From NCBI GenBank assembly GCA_016617855.1, contig JAECUM010004938.1, positions 54,131-118,130 on the forward strand: DNA of 64,000 bases, read 5' to 3'. The translations under genes and the position numbers were made by a program. The DNA is from Megalonaias nervosa. Taxonomy: Eukaryota; Mollusca; Bivalvia; Unionida; Unionidae. The number at the start of each line of letters is the position of its first letter. The stretch's first letter is position 1. This document shows positions 31,100 through 45,500 of the stretch, piece by piece. A model generated the notes under the pieces. The model worked only from the letters and a program-made list of their open reading frames with translations, was not told the DNA's origin and did not search any database.

Positions 31100-34050
31100 T
31101 TAACTTGATAACATGTTTGGTATACGGTCATTTATTATACTGTGAACATCTCATGAACCGTGTTTTCATATTTTCATCATAAAGTATAGGAATGTTGGGA
31201 TCTGCATACATCGGTAACAATCTGGAGGAATTCAAAGGACATATCATTCTGGTAGGGTTTACATTCATTGCAGCTAAATCCTGTTGTTAGGTCATCTGTT
31301 CTAAGAAACAATGAATCTTATCTTAACTAAATATCATATCATCATTTGTAGTGACTAATTCAATATGGTCTGTTCCATGTGACGACTTAATTTCCTCATT
31401 TGTTTTGAACTGAATCATAAGCCACATCTTTAGCCATTCAGCCACCGTATCTACCCCTAGGTTTTGTACACTGCAAATATGCAGCATATTTCATACAGCA
31501 GAGATGGTAAGATAAATTTAAGTAAATTGTCAACTGGCAAACAAGTAGGGCACAAATTCTGCTAGTTAAAAACTGCCAATGCTAATTTAAAAGTTTGTTG
31601 AAACCTTAAGCTGAGGCTAGAACAAGAAACTGATATTATTAAAGGGACGTTTATTATTTGATAATATTTAAAATAGAAAGCTAAAAATCTTGGTTGGTAT
31701 TATCCACAACATTTGTACATTATTTAATTCCAGTTGGATATTACGGATACATAACATCTCAGTTTGACACACTGATTCGATAGAGAGTATAATAAACAAT
31801 TCCTACCAATTTATTATTATTACATGGTGAGCTTAATAAAGTATTTCCACCTTTTTATGTTAATATTTCCATTGATATTGCATATTTGTACAATGATTAC
31901 TCAGAGCTATAAATATTGTGATTAGGAAACATTTCTGTATATAAGTAAACCTAAGCAAACTATTGTTATATGTAAATTATAAACTGTCTCTGTATCCAGT
32001 GCATGATATAAAAATTCGACTGAAATAATTCAAACCAGATGGCTGCTCACTCGAGTACACGTAATTATTTTAATATGAAATTTCAAACCGGGGGTGGGTT
32101 GGGTGGAGTGCAGCAAATCGAACTAATACGTTGTATAAAAAGAAGAAAACTCGAATTATTTTGACAGCTTAATTACATTTTCTTCAGGCTTCTCTTTCAA
32201 GTTCGCAGCTGTTTATCAAAGAATTTTGCTCTCTCCTTTGCGTACATAATTGAGATTTGTTTGCTATTACTTACTGAATGGATTAAAATGCTTTAGTACA
32301 AGTCATATAATGTTTCTTTTTACAATGGCATATATATTTTATCAGGACATTCCGACATCTCAAAACAGTAGCTCTAGATTCTTGTTTTGCTTTCATAGAG
32401 CTTTACTGCATAATTTGATCTTAATATACATTTTGCCTCAAGCGATGTTGATAAAGGTAATGTTACGAAAAATACACAAAAATGAAAAAGAAGTATGCAT
32501 CTTGTATGACATCTTAGTGAACGCACTAATATTCCATCAAGGGAGAGTATTGCATACGTTGCAAAGAATGTGCTTACGTTGGGGGTGCTTAAATGATGTT
32601 CAAAATATAAAATTGAAATGATTATCCAGCTTAACAAATATGTCTCGAGATCAATGATGAGCATATGTGGTTCTTTCATTTGCTTATTTTTTGTATATTT
32701 ATTTATTTATTTTGTTTCGGTTTTATTCACATAAAAGTGACAAAAGGAGAGACATTTACTTTCCTTGTCGACATTGCTTGGTTCTAGATTATAAGTTCTG
32801 ACAAGACTTTCATGCACGAATTAGAAGTCCAAAACGTCCAAAAAAAAAAATGAGTAAACAATAACTAAATAAGCAACTAAATTTATAGAATTTTCAAAAT
32901 CTTAATCACGAAGAGAAATATGTATAATAATTTCATTTTTCTGCCTCAAGCGCTTCATTCTAAATCTTGGTAGCAACGTTATACCCAATTCCAAAGAGCA
33001 TTACAATGTGTAAAATGATACAAATCAAAGATGCGCGTAATAACATTAAACATCTGGTCAGGCCATCTACGTATGCGTACGTTAAATGATCTCGCCCATT
33101 GTTGATAAAAATCGCCTTTAGACAGAAAAAGACAGATCTGTAGATGTTCGGATTTACGTATTGTCTGGACCAAATGAAATTACCCTCACTGTCTGACGTA
33201 GTAAAGTGAAGTTCGGTTGAATTTGTTATATACATATTTACTGTACTCGATCAGACTTCATTGCTATTTAGTTATTTTGATAACTATCATCACTGGAGAA
33301 CATACCTGTGTTGCAAAGTAATGTTGTTTCATAGAATATACAATATATAGGTAGATAACACTATTCATTGTTTATATAAACCTCAGTCTGATAAGAGTAG
33401 GCATAAACCTAACATTTTATGGAATTTTATTTCTTTGCATTATTGTATCATTAAATGCATGCAAGATTTTAAAAATCTTTTTTTGTTATACAGTCAGAAC
33501 ATATTACTCATACATGTTCATTAGCTGAAATAAATCTGATGTTGAGAGAATATATGAAGTGTGCATGTGTGCGTTTGGAGGGGGATCGTTTTGAGACGAT
33601 CTTCTGATTTAACAAACATGATTTACATCATGTCCCACTGTATACGATGTAATTTAGTTATTAGGTTCGATAAGCCTATACGCAGGGAGTGGGTGATAAA
33701 GCAGGAATGAATATTTGTGGTCTAACAATGCAAATAATTGTAGTAAAGGTGAAATTGATTCTTAACTGAAATTCTATTTTCAGTGTTGCAATGAATATCA
33801 AATAAGTTTGAAGGGTTGCAGTTGACACAAGGGATTGCATACAATGTGATATTTACAATCTAATTTATAATGGTGGACTTTGCTGGTTTTGTCGTTGGAA
33901 ATGACAGCGCGAGGTCTTGAAGTACAAGCAAGTATTTTAAGGAAATTAATGTCGGTATATTGAAGTGATTAGATAACCATTTTGAAATAGATAACTAAAT
34001 AAGTATCAAGAGATAAGTTAAATTATGTTTATTAGTCGACTGCTATCTCG

Positions 34051-34124
<74 letters not shown>

Positions 34125-34330
34125 CCCACACACACACACGGGAACAGCCTAGAGGAGAAACAGTTCAGGCAGCGGCAGATTTTAAAGTATGAAAATTTGC
34201 ATTTGTTAAAATATGTATTAAAAATCCTAGTAGAAATTTATATATTGTTTAAAGGTGAAAAGTTCTTTGAAGGGTTTGTTTGGGATATTGCTGAAAACAT
34301 GTCGCTAAAGTAAAGAAGAAACATCAAATT
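31100..34330 (+). repeat. long dispersed/duplicated repeat D, copy A
   Basis: Aligns along most of its length with copy C (47800-50635) and from about 32790 with copy B (38220-40290), same orientation. Shared anchors: CATAAAGTATAGGAAT, TTGGTATTATCCACAACATT, CTCAAAACAGTAGCTCT, CATGCACGAATTAGAAG and the (CT)n(CA)n block at 34056-34140. No intact coding frame. It may be an old transposon without a readable protein or a segmental duplication. Confidence 0.8.
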
Positions 34331-34716
34331 GGTCAGTCGGAACCTCAAATAACTACCACAAGATAAAATTAAAATAATCATATTAACGAACAGATGATGT
34401 GAAATTTTTAATGAGATAATTCTTTCTGTAAAGAAGTGTGTAGATGTTTGTTGGAATTGCAACATAATTTTTGGACGACAATGAAATTCCCAGCATCACC
34501 CAATATGTATGCTTATTTATAAATATGTATTTATAGGCTTTGAAAAGAATGTAATAAATATTTTCAAAGTAAATATGTTTATTATCGTAGCAGTTAATTT
34601 CTTTAAAGAATAAGTACATAAAATAATGACAAATTTAAAAACTGAACATGGTATGTAGTATGCAGTCCTTATAGACAGCAATAACAACATCAGACTGACA
34701 TGTAAGAAATGGAAGT

Positions 34717-34807
<91 letters not shown>

Positions 34808-34845
34808 ACATAGCATCCACGTATGAGCAATAGAACATCGTATTT
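34331..34845. other. no gene; long (TA)n at 34718-34805
   Basis: About 44 uninterrupted TA units. The rest is AT-rich without features. Confidence 0.6.
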
Positions 34846-35055
34846 AAAACAACAATAGAAAAATTAGAGAAGAAACAGATACAAAATGAATTACACGCAC
34901 GCTTTCTTGAAAATTGTCTTGAAGATAATGTTGTGCCAAAAGGATTACGTTTAAAACTAAAAATTGTTATTGGGAATGACGCAGCGTCAAAGAAGTTTCA
35001 GGAATCTATTGACTCCTTATTGGGAAAGGTATCGTTGGAAATAATGATAGACTAA
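34846..35055 (+). pseudogene. eroded coding segment, probably transposon-derived
   Basis: A 69-codon stop-free frame with KKQIQNELHARFLENCLED, then NVVPKGLRLKLKI and a helical tail. The string of helix, Cys, P-K-G-L and basic residues looks like a conserved domain start I associate with invertebrate transposon-encoded proteins, but I cannot name the family. Downstream to about 35480 shorter Lys/Glu/Asn-rich pieces appear in mixed frames, so the gene is decayed. Confidence 0.3.
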
Positions 35056-35499
35056 AAGAAGAACATCAGAGGAGAGTGATCAAGATAGGCAAAGAACTAG
35101 AATAACATAAAGATCAACTAAAATCTTTGATAAAAGGCAATACTGGCATTTTTGATGAACAACTTTTTAAAAGAACGGAATCTAAAATGACGAACTATTG
35201 TCAAGTCAACTTAAAACTTTAGAGAATTTACAGAGAGGAAAAAACAATTTTCCAGGACAACGAGAGTAATCAGCATCGAAAATTACTAGAGAGAAATCAG
35301 AAAGATATAATTAACAACCTAATAAATCAGCAGAGGCAATTACCTTCATCAATGTCAAAAATAAACGTGCAAGAACTAAGAATCACACACAGAATAAACA
35401 ACAAATAAGAAATGAAAATCAAATGGAACAAGCATCGCCAACATCAAGAATAACCTATCAACGAAATCACACAGAACAAAATTGTTTATCTCTATTTAT

Positions 35500-35508
35500 T
35501 CATAGAAG

Positions 35509-35591
<83 letters not shown>

Positions 35592-36368
35592 AGAACTAAG
35601 AGATGTTATAAATGCGTATTCCAAACGTCCGTGGAATAAACAAAATTCAAACGCAAAAGTTCTAACTAATGTGTTATTGTCATAAAGTCAGAATAGAATT
35701 TTAACGGAGGAGACAGAAATGTGACTGAAAACAATCGGAAAAGTGTCACGTGCAAGTGTGTAACACATTGGAACTGAGGTGACCGATGTGCAATCATAAG
35801 GAAAAGAAATTGCATACTAATTCGATATTTAAAAAACCGGCAAAATCGGAATAGATTTATCTCGAGTAGACTCCAAGACATTGTTTGAATGAGTATAGGT
35901 TTGATGAAGGAAATTATTAGACTTTGGTTTTTTATTCTTTGTTTCGAAGATGTCTTTTCATTCTTGAAGAAGATAATAAGTAGGACAATTAAAAAATTTG
36001 GTTCTGGAAAAGCCCATCTGGATTTAGCTATTGCACTCGTAATGAGAGCAGGTGGGTGACTATTTTGAATGGATTTGAATCAACGATCGAAGGTTTTAAA
36101 AGTAATAAATAAAAATTAAACACAAAATGCATTTTATACGCTATTTAAAATATTACATCAGGAACAAAGTTATGAAACAAAATGATCTTTCGCTACAAGA
36201 GAATATTTAACATTACTAAAAGAAAGAAAGATACCATTCAATGAAAGGAAGATCATATAAAGAATTACCAAAACGGGCAAAAAGCATAAGATTGTCAAGA
36301 TGAAAAGAAATATTTCTTATATGCCAAACAATATATATTAAGCCTAAGAAGAGAGTATCCTTACGGAA

Positions 36369-36400
<32 letters not shown>

Positions 36401-37003
36401 GTATGTACGCTGTATAAATTATATGCCACGAGATGTATACATTTTTCCTTAAAAGCAAACTAGCATTGCCTAGTTTCCTTTTAATTAACAGTTTATACAA
36501 CGAGTGGTATAAAATTGATGCAGCGTACATACGATACAAATATTTTATTTATATCACATACATATACACATATTTGCCCTTAGACTTACTACGTGCAAAT
36601 GTGTATTTACCGAGTCAATGAACTCACATCCCTGCCGATTGTGTCATCTACAAAAGGAAGTTCCGTCCATTTTTGCCTATTCACAATGACCTTTGCATAT
36701 TGATAAACGATTGTCTTAATTTTTGAGTTTCTACTTTTTTCATATTGATTAAATCAGTATAAGTCACACTTATGATTTATACATGGAAGATGGTTTTAAT
36801 GAAGAAAGCACAGCACGACAAACACACAGATTCTTGAATAGTGAATGCTTATCCATGCATTGACGTAAAGGCACATGGAAATTAGCAATGACTAAAAGCT
36901 ATCCGAAATGACGAGCCAACGATAGGTAATTAAAATATTTCAATATATTTAAAGCTGATATAAGTCATTATTCAGCTAAAACTAACATTACTACCGAGCA
37001 TAA

Positions 37004-37049
<46 letters not shown>

Positions 37050-37827
37050 ATCGATTTGACTTAACTTTTGCCATCATCCTTCATGGGTTTAGAGACATTC
37101 TGGTATTACACAAGCGGTAATCCTCTATTCTCGTATTTTCATTGATTAGAAAGAGAGGGCGAGAGAGAGAGGGGGGTTGGCGGGGTTCGGGGCTTCCTTA
37201 GGTTATTTTCATATGTAATCAATAATAATCAATTTTTAGAACTTATAATAGGTTTAAGATACAACAGCAACATCAATAAAGCCTCAATTAATTACATTTG
37301 TGTGCACCGTAACCAAGACATTTACCTTACTGTGTCCACCTGAAATAGCAACTCTTTATCATTGATTATATAAACACTTTAGATAGGTTCCAAGGGAAGT
37401 GTACACATGCCGTTGTGACGAACTATAGTCTTGGAGGTTACTTGGCGTAGTTTCAGTTTCAAGGTTTTTATCCTGCCAATTTCCTTTTCTCTCTCATTCC
37501 AGATTTTTATGTATTATGTCCATTATGCATGAAAGGAGAGGGGGAAACAGAACAAAAATGCTTGCGATGAAATTGTGTACCATGTTAAATTCATTTAGAA
37601 AACGGGGATTATTATACGTTTTATTGTTAGTTTCATGCGTCGCTAATGATTAATGATTGAAAATTTATCATTTATATATAGGAATAGAACCGACAGCGTA
37701 CAGTTAAAAGAATGCTTAAATATTCTTATTATTGAGCGATGGGCGGATCACAATTTGACATACCAATATTATTAGTGTATTGGTATATCAATTTGCTTTA
37801 TACCAACCCTTTAAAAGCCATATTATT

Positions 37828-37905
<78 letters not shown>

Positions 37906-37940
37906 AAGAACAATAAGAACTTTTACAAAAATACCAAAGA
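35500..37940. other. no gene; (TA)n, (CTAT)n and (CT)n microsatellites
   Basis: Microsatellites: (TA)n at 35511-35588, (CTAT)n at 36370-36400, (CT)n at 37008-37047 and (TA)n at 37833-37903. No coding or RNA gene is supported between them. Confidence 0.6.
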
Positions 37941-37944
37941 TATG

Positions 37945-38175
37945 TTCACTGCAACACACTGACTTATACCTAACGATAAGTGAAGATATACAGCGGCGTC
38001 TTACTGAAGAGCCGTGTGGTGGGCGAATTATTAATTTCGATGGAATATCATTATTTCTATACAAGTTATACAAGATGCTCAGCGTATAATACTGATGTAT
38101 TCCAAGTGACAAATTACGTGATTTCGCTATGGTAACATCTACAATATGCAAGTAACACCACTTGGGTAATATCTG
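37945..38175 (+). repeat. tandem copy 1 of a 230-bp segment
   Basis: Matches 40410-40640 (ACTTATAC-TAA-GATA, GTGGCGTCTTACTG-like, GATGCTCAGCGTATA, TTTCGCTATGGTA). The two copies are about 2.46 kb apart and bracket repeat D copy B. Confidence 0.75.
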
Positions 38176-38219
38176 TTCATTTTGTTGATATGTAATGCCT
38201 AGCACGTCTTTGCTAAAAC

Positions 38220-38828
38220 TGTTTTCCTTTTGTTAGCAAGCTCTGCATAAGATTTTCATGAACGAATTAGAAGATCAAAAAGTCCCAAAAATGTGTACAA
38301 AAATAAACAAATAAACATATAAATTCATTCAATTGTCAAACACTTAATCAGGTAGCCTTCTTACGAATACAAATATGTATATTAAATTTCATTTTTGTGC
38401 CTCAAGCGGTTTATGCTTAGTCTTGGTAGCAATGTTTTATTTGTTTTCACAGTATTCACTTCCAAACAGTTTTAAAATGGTAAAATGGTAAAAATCAAAG
38501 ACGATTGTAATATCCTAAACACCTGATCAGGTCATCTAGGTATGCATACAAACATGATAGCAAAAATTCATTTGTATACGTTAAATGATTCTTGCCAATC
38601 TTCTCCAGACAGACAGACAGATCTGTAGAAGTACAGTACTTGGACCCAATCAAATTACATTCATTGAATGACGTAGGCAAGTGAAGTTCTTTTGAATGTA
38701 TATACATATGTACCTGCTTCGATCAGACTTCATTCCTGTTTAGCTATTTTGAAAACTTTATTTAGTGGGAAGCATATCTTTTGCAAGGAAATATAATTTC
38801 TAAAGTTTAATTCCTGTTGTAAATTTTT

Positions 38829-38872
<44 letters not shown>

Positions 38873-39998
38873 TTTGGATTATTAACTTAGCTTTAACAAT
38901 TTTTTCAGTCATGTCGCTACGATGTCTGCAGTATGGCAGTTTATAGTGATGTCTTGCACTGGGGCATCATGCCGCAGACATGTAGCATGATGTCCCACCC
39001 AGTCACATTATCATGACACCAGGCCGACCAGTCCTAACACTAACCTCTTAATGCTTAGCGCCAAGCGAGGCAGCTGTTAGTACCATTTTTTGTAAGTCTT
39101 TGGTATGACTCGGCCGGGGATCGAGCCCACCACTTCCCGCATCCGATGCGGACGTTCTAACCAATAGGCCACCTGAGCGGTCTAAAGTTTTCAGTACTTG
39201 TAGGTCATAGAATATACGATATATAGAAAGAAAACACTATTCATTGTTTGTATGAATCTCAGTCTGATAATTTTAGGTATACACCTAATAGTTTATGGAA
39301 TTTTATTCTTAACATTAATGTATCATTAAACACATACAAGATTTTATGCTCTCTTTTGTTATATAGCCGAAATGTATAACTCATATATGGTAATTAACTG
39401 AATTGAACTTTATGTTGAGAGGATTTATGCAGTGTGTTTGTGTGTTTGTGTCTGGGGTAGGTCGTTTTGATATGATCCTCTGATCTAACGAAATGGATCT
39501 ACATCAAGCAACAGTGTATAAGATGCAATTTTATTATTAGATTTAAACAGCCTATAAGCATCACGTTCCACTGTATACGATGTAATTTTATTATTAGTTT
39601 CGACCAGCCTATATGCAGGGATGGGGTGTTAAAGCACGACTTAATATTTTCGGTTCATATTTTGGTCTTACAATGCAAATAATTGAAGCAAAAGTGAAAT
39701 TAATTCTAAACTGAAATTATATTTGTATTATTGCACTGAATATCAAATAGGTTTGAAAGGTTGCAGCTGTCACAAAGGATTGCATAAAATGTGATACTTA
39801 CCTTCTACTCTATAATGGTGAACTTGCCTGGTTTTGTTGTTGGAAATGATATCATCAGGAAAGGAAGTAAATGTCGGAAAATGAAGTGATTAGATAGCAT
39901 TTTGAAATAGATAACTAAAGAAGTATGACTTAGCCGTTTCCTTCAACAGATAAGTTAAATTATGTTTATTCATCGACTTCTAGCTCAACAATTTCTTC

Positions 39999-40070
<72 letters not shown>

Positions 40071-40290
40071 GAGACACGCACACACACATGCACACACACG
40101 CACAGCCTAGGGGAGGAACAATTGAGGCAGCGGCAGATTTTAAAGTATGAAAATCTGGATTTGTACAAAATATGTAATAAAAACCTAGTTGAAATGTATG
40201 TATTATTCAAAGGCGTAAAGGCCTTTAAAACGTCTGTTTGGGATCTTGCTGAAAACATGTCACTAACGTATATATACATAAAGATGCAAG
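38220..40290 (+). repeat. long repeat D, copy B
   Basis: Same-orientation match to 32790-34320 of copy A and 49250-50630 of copy C, including the (CT)n(CA)n block at 40003-40105 and the following CAGCCTAG-GGAG-AACA segment. It carries an insertion, relative to A and C, of a GT microsatellite (38831-38871) and a SINE (38909-39187). Confidence 0.8.
38909..39187 (-). mobile_element. tRNA-derived SINE
   Basis: The minus strand begins with a convincing tRNA-like head: GCTCAGGTGGCCTATTGGTT (A box) and GGTGGGCTCGATCCCCGG (B box) about 30 bp apart. It then runs through a 200-bp noncoding body to about 38909. TTTTCAG occurs immediately outside both limits (38902-38908 and 39188-39194), a likely target-site duplication. 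The insertion is absent from repeat copies A and C. Confidence 0.75.
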
Positions 40291-40409
40291 TGCGTCATGA
40301 CGTTTATGCTAATTAAGATTCATCTGAATTCGAATCCTGTGAATTTCGCAATAATTGTATAGATATATCAACATGCAGACTTTATCCAAATCTTCCAAGA
40401 TATATTTTC

Positions 40410-40640
40410 TCTATGACACAATGACTTATACGTAATGATAGCTGAAGATATGCAGTGGCGTCTTACTGCACATTCGTATGTTGGTTGTATTATTTATTTC
40501 ATCGAAGATCGTTATTTATATGCAACTTAGACAGGATGCTCAGCGTATAGTTCTGTCGTATTCCTAGTGACAACTTACGTGGTTTCGCTATGGTAGCATC
40601 CACGATACGTAAGTAACAACACTTCCGGTACAGTGTTTGG
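40410..40640 (+). repeat. tandem copy 2 of a 230-bp segment
   Basis: Second copy of 37945-38175, diverged by substitutions and small indels. Confidence 0.75.
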
Positions 40641-41814
40641 TAATTGTAGTTCATTGTTTAATTATTCTACCCAAAATGTTTTCTGCTGAAGACTTTGTTG
40701 TTTGTTTGTTTTTTCCTGACTCTCTTTCTCTCTCTGTCTTATGGATGGAACGGTTCAACGTCTTACTACCAGCGTAGACGACAAACGTTCTCCGGCAAAT
40801 AATAAAGTTGGCTCTTTACAGATTTGATCCATAAAAATTTAATTTAGAAATCATTGCTGTCAAGGTCGGCCTATTCCGGAGTCCACCCATAACGATGTCG
40901 GCCCATTACAGCTTTGGTCGATACAAATTTAATTTTAAGTTTAATTTTCTGTCAGGGTTGGCCCATTCCATCCAAGAAAAATTTGAAGATTGTTTTTGTG
41001 ATGTTCATCATTGGTCTTGTTGTAATAGGATTAATGCAGGTTGGGATTAGCTTTTAGAGAATAAATTGAAACAAATTTGCTAATTATATTTGTTTTGCAA
41101 CGTATCTGAACACTGTATGAAACTGACACCTAACCGTGTGCATAAAAATCATACAATAGATTTATCAGAATGATACACACCAAGTTAAAAACTGATAAAT
41201 GAAATGATATCTTTACTGAATGGAACTAATCGGAAAATGTAACTTAACAGGTAAACAAACACGAGTCAACGCATGGAACATATAAACAAACGTTTTATCT
41301 ATCACCAAGGGTATGAAACTACAGTAAGTACAAAAGTGTGAATAATGTATGATTCTGTCACCAAGGGTTTTCACATCATAGAATCTGTACAAAATTTTGA
41401 ATTATGTTTCATCCGCAAAGGAGGATAATGTGTATTATTTATTTTCACTCATACAGTAATACTGAACTATTGATTAAGCCGAGTATGTATTAAGTAATGG
41501 TCCGGTGTGTGTAGTCAGAGTTCGTTATGGGTAGAAAACGTTAGTGAACCGACGTTGCTATTTGCCGAGAAGACCCAGAATCGCGATTTCCCGTTCGATT
41601 GACCGAGCAACTAGTAGCGGAACTTGTAGCAATATCTGACATACTTGGAGGCCCATATTGACGTTGCTGCACAGATTAAAATCTTACTGCGTCAGTGAGA
41701 CTATACTTACATAGGTTTTTTTTTTTCCTGACGGAATGAAATCCTGGCACAAGCAAGTGAAGGTATTTGCAAGCCCCGTTGATATACATTTCGATTTGTT
41801 TGGAATGTCATGGA
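40641..41814. other. no gene recognised; short internal duplication near 40800-40960
   Basis: Two similar units at about 40800 and 40905 (TCTTTACAG/CCATTACAG-TTTG-TC-ATA-AAATTTAATTT, then AGG-T-GGCC-ATTCC) are about 105 bp apart. No coding signal. Confidence 0.4.
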
Positions 41815-41958
41815 ATGCTTAGGTCGGGTAAAATGGGACAAATTTCTTTTACGAAACTGATCTTCCTAATTACTGTTGTCAACATTAGTGTGCATCTCCT
41901 GCAGATCGGTCACCTTGCACATTTAAATTTCTTTGGTTATTACGAAGCAGCTAATAAA
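41815..41958 (+). CDS. candidate first coding exon with signal anchor
   Basis: From ATG 41815 (or 41833) the frame gives a short basic N-terminus (RSGKMGQISFTK), a hydrophobic segment (LIFLITVVNISVHLLQIG) and HLAHLNFFGYYEAANK. It ends at a consensus splice donor, AAA|GTAAGTATGT, at 41959. This is the profile of the first exon of a secreted or type II membrane protein such as a Golgi glycosyltransferase. No continuation exon is identified, so this is a candidate only. Confidence 0.3.
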
Positions 41959-42453
41959 GTAAGTATGTGTAAGTTGACAGAATGAAATAAAAGATAAGAT
42001 ATTGGACGAAATGTGGAATTAAATAAAATGAAGAAAAAAATCAAATACTAAAATGTCAAGCATTCAAAAACGATTCTCATAGCAAAATAAAAAGATGATG
42101 AATCGAGCATGTATGCAATCTTGGAAAAAGTAAAATTTGATAAGCGAAGAGCAGAGAAAATGATAACAAATCAGATAAAAGAACATTTTATGAAAAGGTA
42201 TAGAACGCTTGAAAAGGAACAAATTCGACTTTAGTAAACCATGCAAGTAATTAGGAAAAACATCAGCTACAAATATAACATATCACCGCATTTTTCCCAG
42301 TGTCCCCGCAACAGTGTGAAAACTTGCTTTATTGTTATTCCAGCCAGTGTTCATATAGTTTTCAATAATATGTATTATATGAACAATGGCAACACACAGC
42401 ACGACCTACTGGGTTTATGCCACTGAATTTAATAGATCGGATAACTCAACAAT

Positions 42454-42514
<61 letters not shown>

Positions 42515-45500
42515 ACACACACACACACAAGCATATATTATTTAGCAAAGTAGTTGCAAAACTCTTGCATGCATGAAACTGTTAATAGTTTCCATGTTGA
42601 CGCGTCAATGTCATGTGGTAATAGGTTAGAAGTGTTTCCACACAATTTGTCTTTCTCAAAGCACAAGGCAACGACGAAACAAAACCGTATAACTTAAAAA
42701 AGCGAACTCGGTTTCATCAATTTAAATTGTTCAAAAACCGTGACCTCGATGCACTCAGATATGCTTACGAGTTTGAGATAATACAGTACAACAAAGTTTC
42801 GTTGCACCCAGATAGAATCCCACAGAGAAAACAATTAAACTAGACAGATAAATAAAAAAGTATACATTCGAAGTACAAACTATTTGCGAGAATGTTTGCA
42901 TTTCTTGTTACTCTTATCTGTATTTCCATCTATAAGTTAATTTAGCAACCAATGTTCATGTCCTCAATTTATTTAGATGGTCTTCCTAGGTTAATATGTT
43001 AACTGCTTGCATCATCCGTGTGTGGTAAGGCACTTAATGAAAGAAGTTCAGCAAAACATATCAACATCGTACTTGGGCTAGTAATTTATGCAGGATCTTG
43101 TTAAATTGCAAATTAATTATAAATTTGGTTGGAATTATTAAAAATGCAATTGCTTCAATATTCACAGTTCATTGATGTGTTTTGGGTCGATGAAGGGCGA
43201 TATCGTTATAAAAAATGACAGAACTGGCCCATAATTGCTCTGATAAGGCACTATAAATGAATCTTCAAGGTATTTTATTATTATAAACAAAAATTGTGCT
43301 GCCGGAGCATTTTATCACTAAGCACTTTATTCGTCCATCATGACCCATTACTTAAAACAGCTCTATTTGTCGATCACAATAAATTTATACAATACAGTGT
43401 ACTTCAACAAAATATAAAAATCTGATTCAGTTTCATTTACAACAATGTTTTCTCCAGATCCTGATGGCGTAGAGTACTGAGAACCAACACAGTTTATGTT
43501 TTACGGTTTCTCTCAGCAACATTTATTTGATTTTGTTGATTTCATTTTGGCTTAAGGAAATATTTTCATATTTTATTTATGTCAGTGTAAGCAATAGCTT
43601 GCACCGCTTTGAACAAATATATTCAAATAATGATTATTTTTAATTCAAGATGAGAAATGTTATCGCGGACGCTCTAATAAGTTGTTATTCACTTCTCCTA
43701 TCCTTATTTGCCAAATAATCCCTTGGGATCCGGTCGATACGTAATACTGCTAATTAAGTGACGTGTACGGCTTAGCAAGTTGTCAGCCTCGATTAAAGCA
43801 AGAAATTCCTTTGTTATTTATTGTTTTTCTCTTAGGGTATGGCAATTTCTTGTGGTATAAGGTTTAAATAATGTGAACAAATTATACACAGATAATGTCA
43901 TCAAAAAAGAAAAGATTGTTTATGGATTAATCTCCTACTGTGATTTTCATAATATGAGCAAATAAATGAAATACATCTATACCAGACCAAGTTGTGTTTT
44001 ATATTTAGTGCATATTAATTGTTACATAATTGCAATAATTGAATGAAAGTTAAAGATTTTAATTAAACACAGTTGCACAAATGCTACTTACGATATATCA
44101 GGCTCTGCACTCCACCCAGTCGTCATTTACAATATGTATGCAATCAGAGAGACAGACAGACAGACAGACAGAGAAAGAGCGAGACACAGAGAGAACGGAA
44201 CATATTAGCTTGCGAAGGGCAGTTAATATACCTGTTGTTGTTTTATGCAGTGACTTTCCTTCTGCATTGTACCGGTGTAATAATATCTCTTTTACATAAT
44301 TGATTGCCTAGGATGTTCTTTTGCTGGCAACAGAAAGGGAACTTTGTTCAAATTTGTGTACGTGATTTGCACTGCATTGTGGATCCTATCTGGTAAAGCC
44401 ATTTAAGTGCATGCGAATTAGGTTTTCTTACCCTTAACTGAAGAAACGTTTAGACATTTGGAACGAAATTTAAATATGACCCAGTTTCATTGAAAAGTTA
44501 TAAATCTTGATTGCTGTCGTTGTAAAACCTGTTTTCATTGACATATCCTTTAAGCGATTCCATAAGTCCCTTCTCTAGGATTCTGTTCTTCATTTTTTTT
44601 CAACCATCCTCTTTAATTCCTCTCGTGTTCGAAGACGTATTACAGGCGATTGATATTTTCCTTCCTTCAATTGATATTGCATATCAAGTATCGAATTTCT
44701 TCGTTTTAATTTATTGAACTATAAATATTATAATGTATTTAAGTTCCAAGTGTTTTGAAGACGCAAGAATATACTGATGGTGCCCATGTGATAGCCTTAA
44801 TATATAGTTTAGCTCTCCAGCATTCAGGGAACACAAACAGTATCGCAGTTTTGCACACAATCACTGGTATGAACATCGTAGGGGGGAAGGTCCCAACTTG
44901 ACCTATCAACTTTTTGTGATTACTGAGCCCATAACCGCTTTCAAATTAGTGAGAAACAGGAGGCCCGCTATCCAACAGCTGGACAAACCGCCAGACAACG
45001 GGGCGTTCCCACAGCTGTCTATACATATGTCCGAGATTTATATACACACCATTATCTGTGTTCTCAAATCATGTAGCTAGTGTAGGTAAAAATGCTTATA
45101 GTCTGTGCTGAAGCTACAATAAGGTCTCACTGGACAGTTTATCTGGTGAATTTTCATCCGACAATGACCTATTGCAGAAAAATGAGAATAATTTTACACT
45201 GAAGATACAAATAAAAACAAACTAATGATTTTTGTAGAAAGCATGCATGTGAGATTTTGACTGTGGCAATCAGGTTAATTTCTTACACAACTGGTGGCTT
45301 TTATACTGAACCAACACTGCCACCAACCCCTCTTTTTTACATTCATTTTTGACAGCAAAGAGCTATTTTGACTATTTTCCTGTGACAAGGCGGCTAAATG
45401 AATAAGTATGTGCCTTATGCATGAATAAAGTTCACTAGTACTATAACAAATTAGCATACTATTCATCACCCCTCAACCATCTCGATTTTTAGATATTTAC

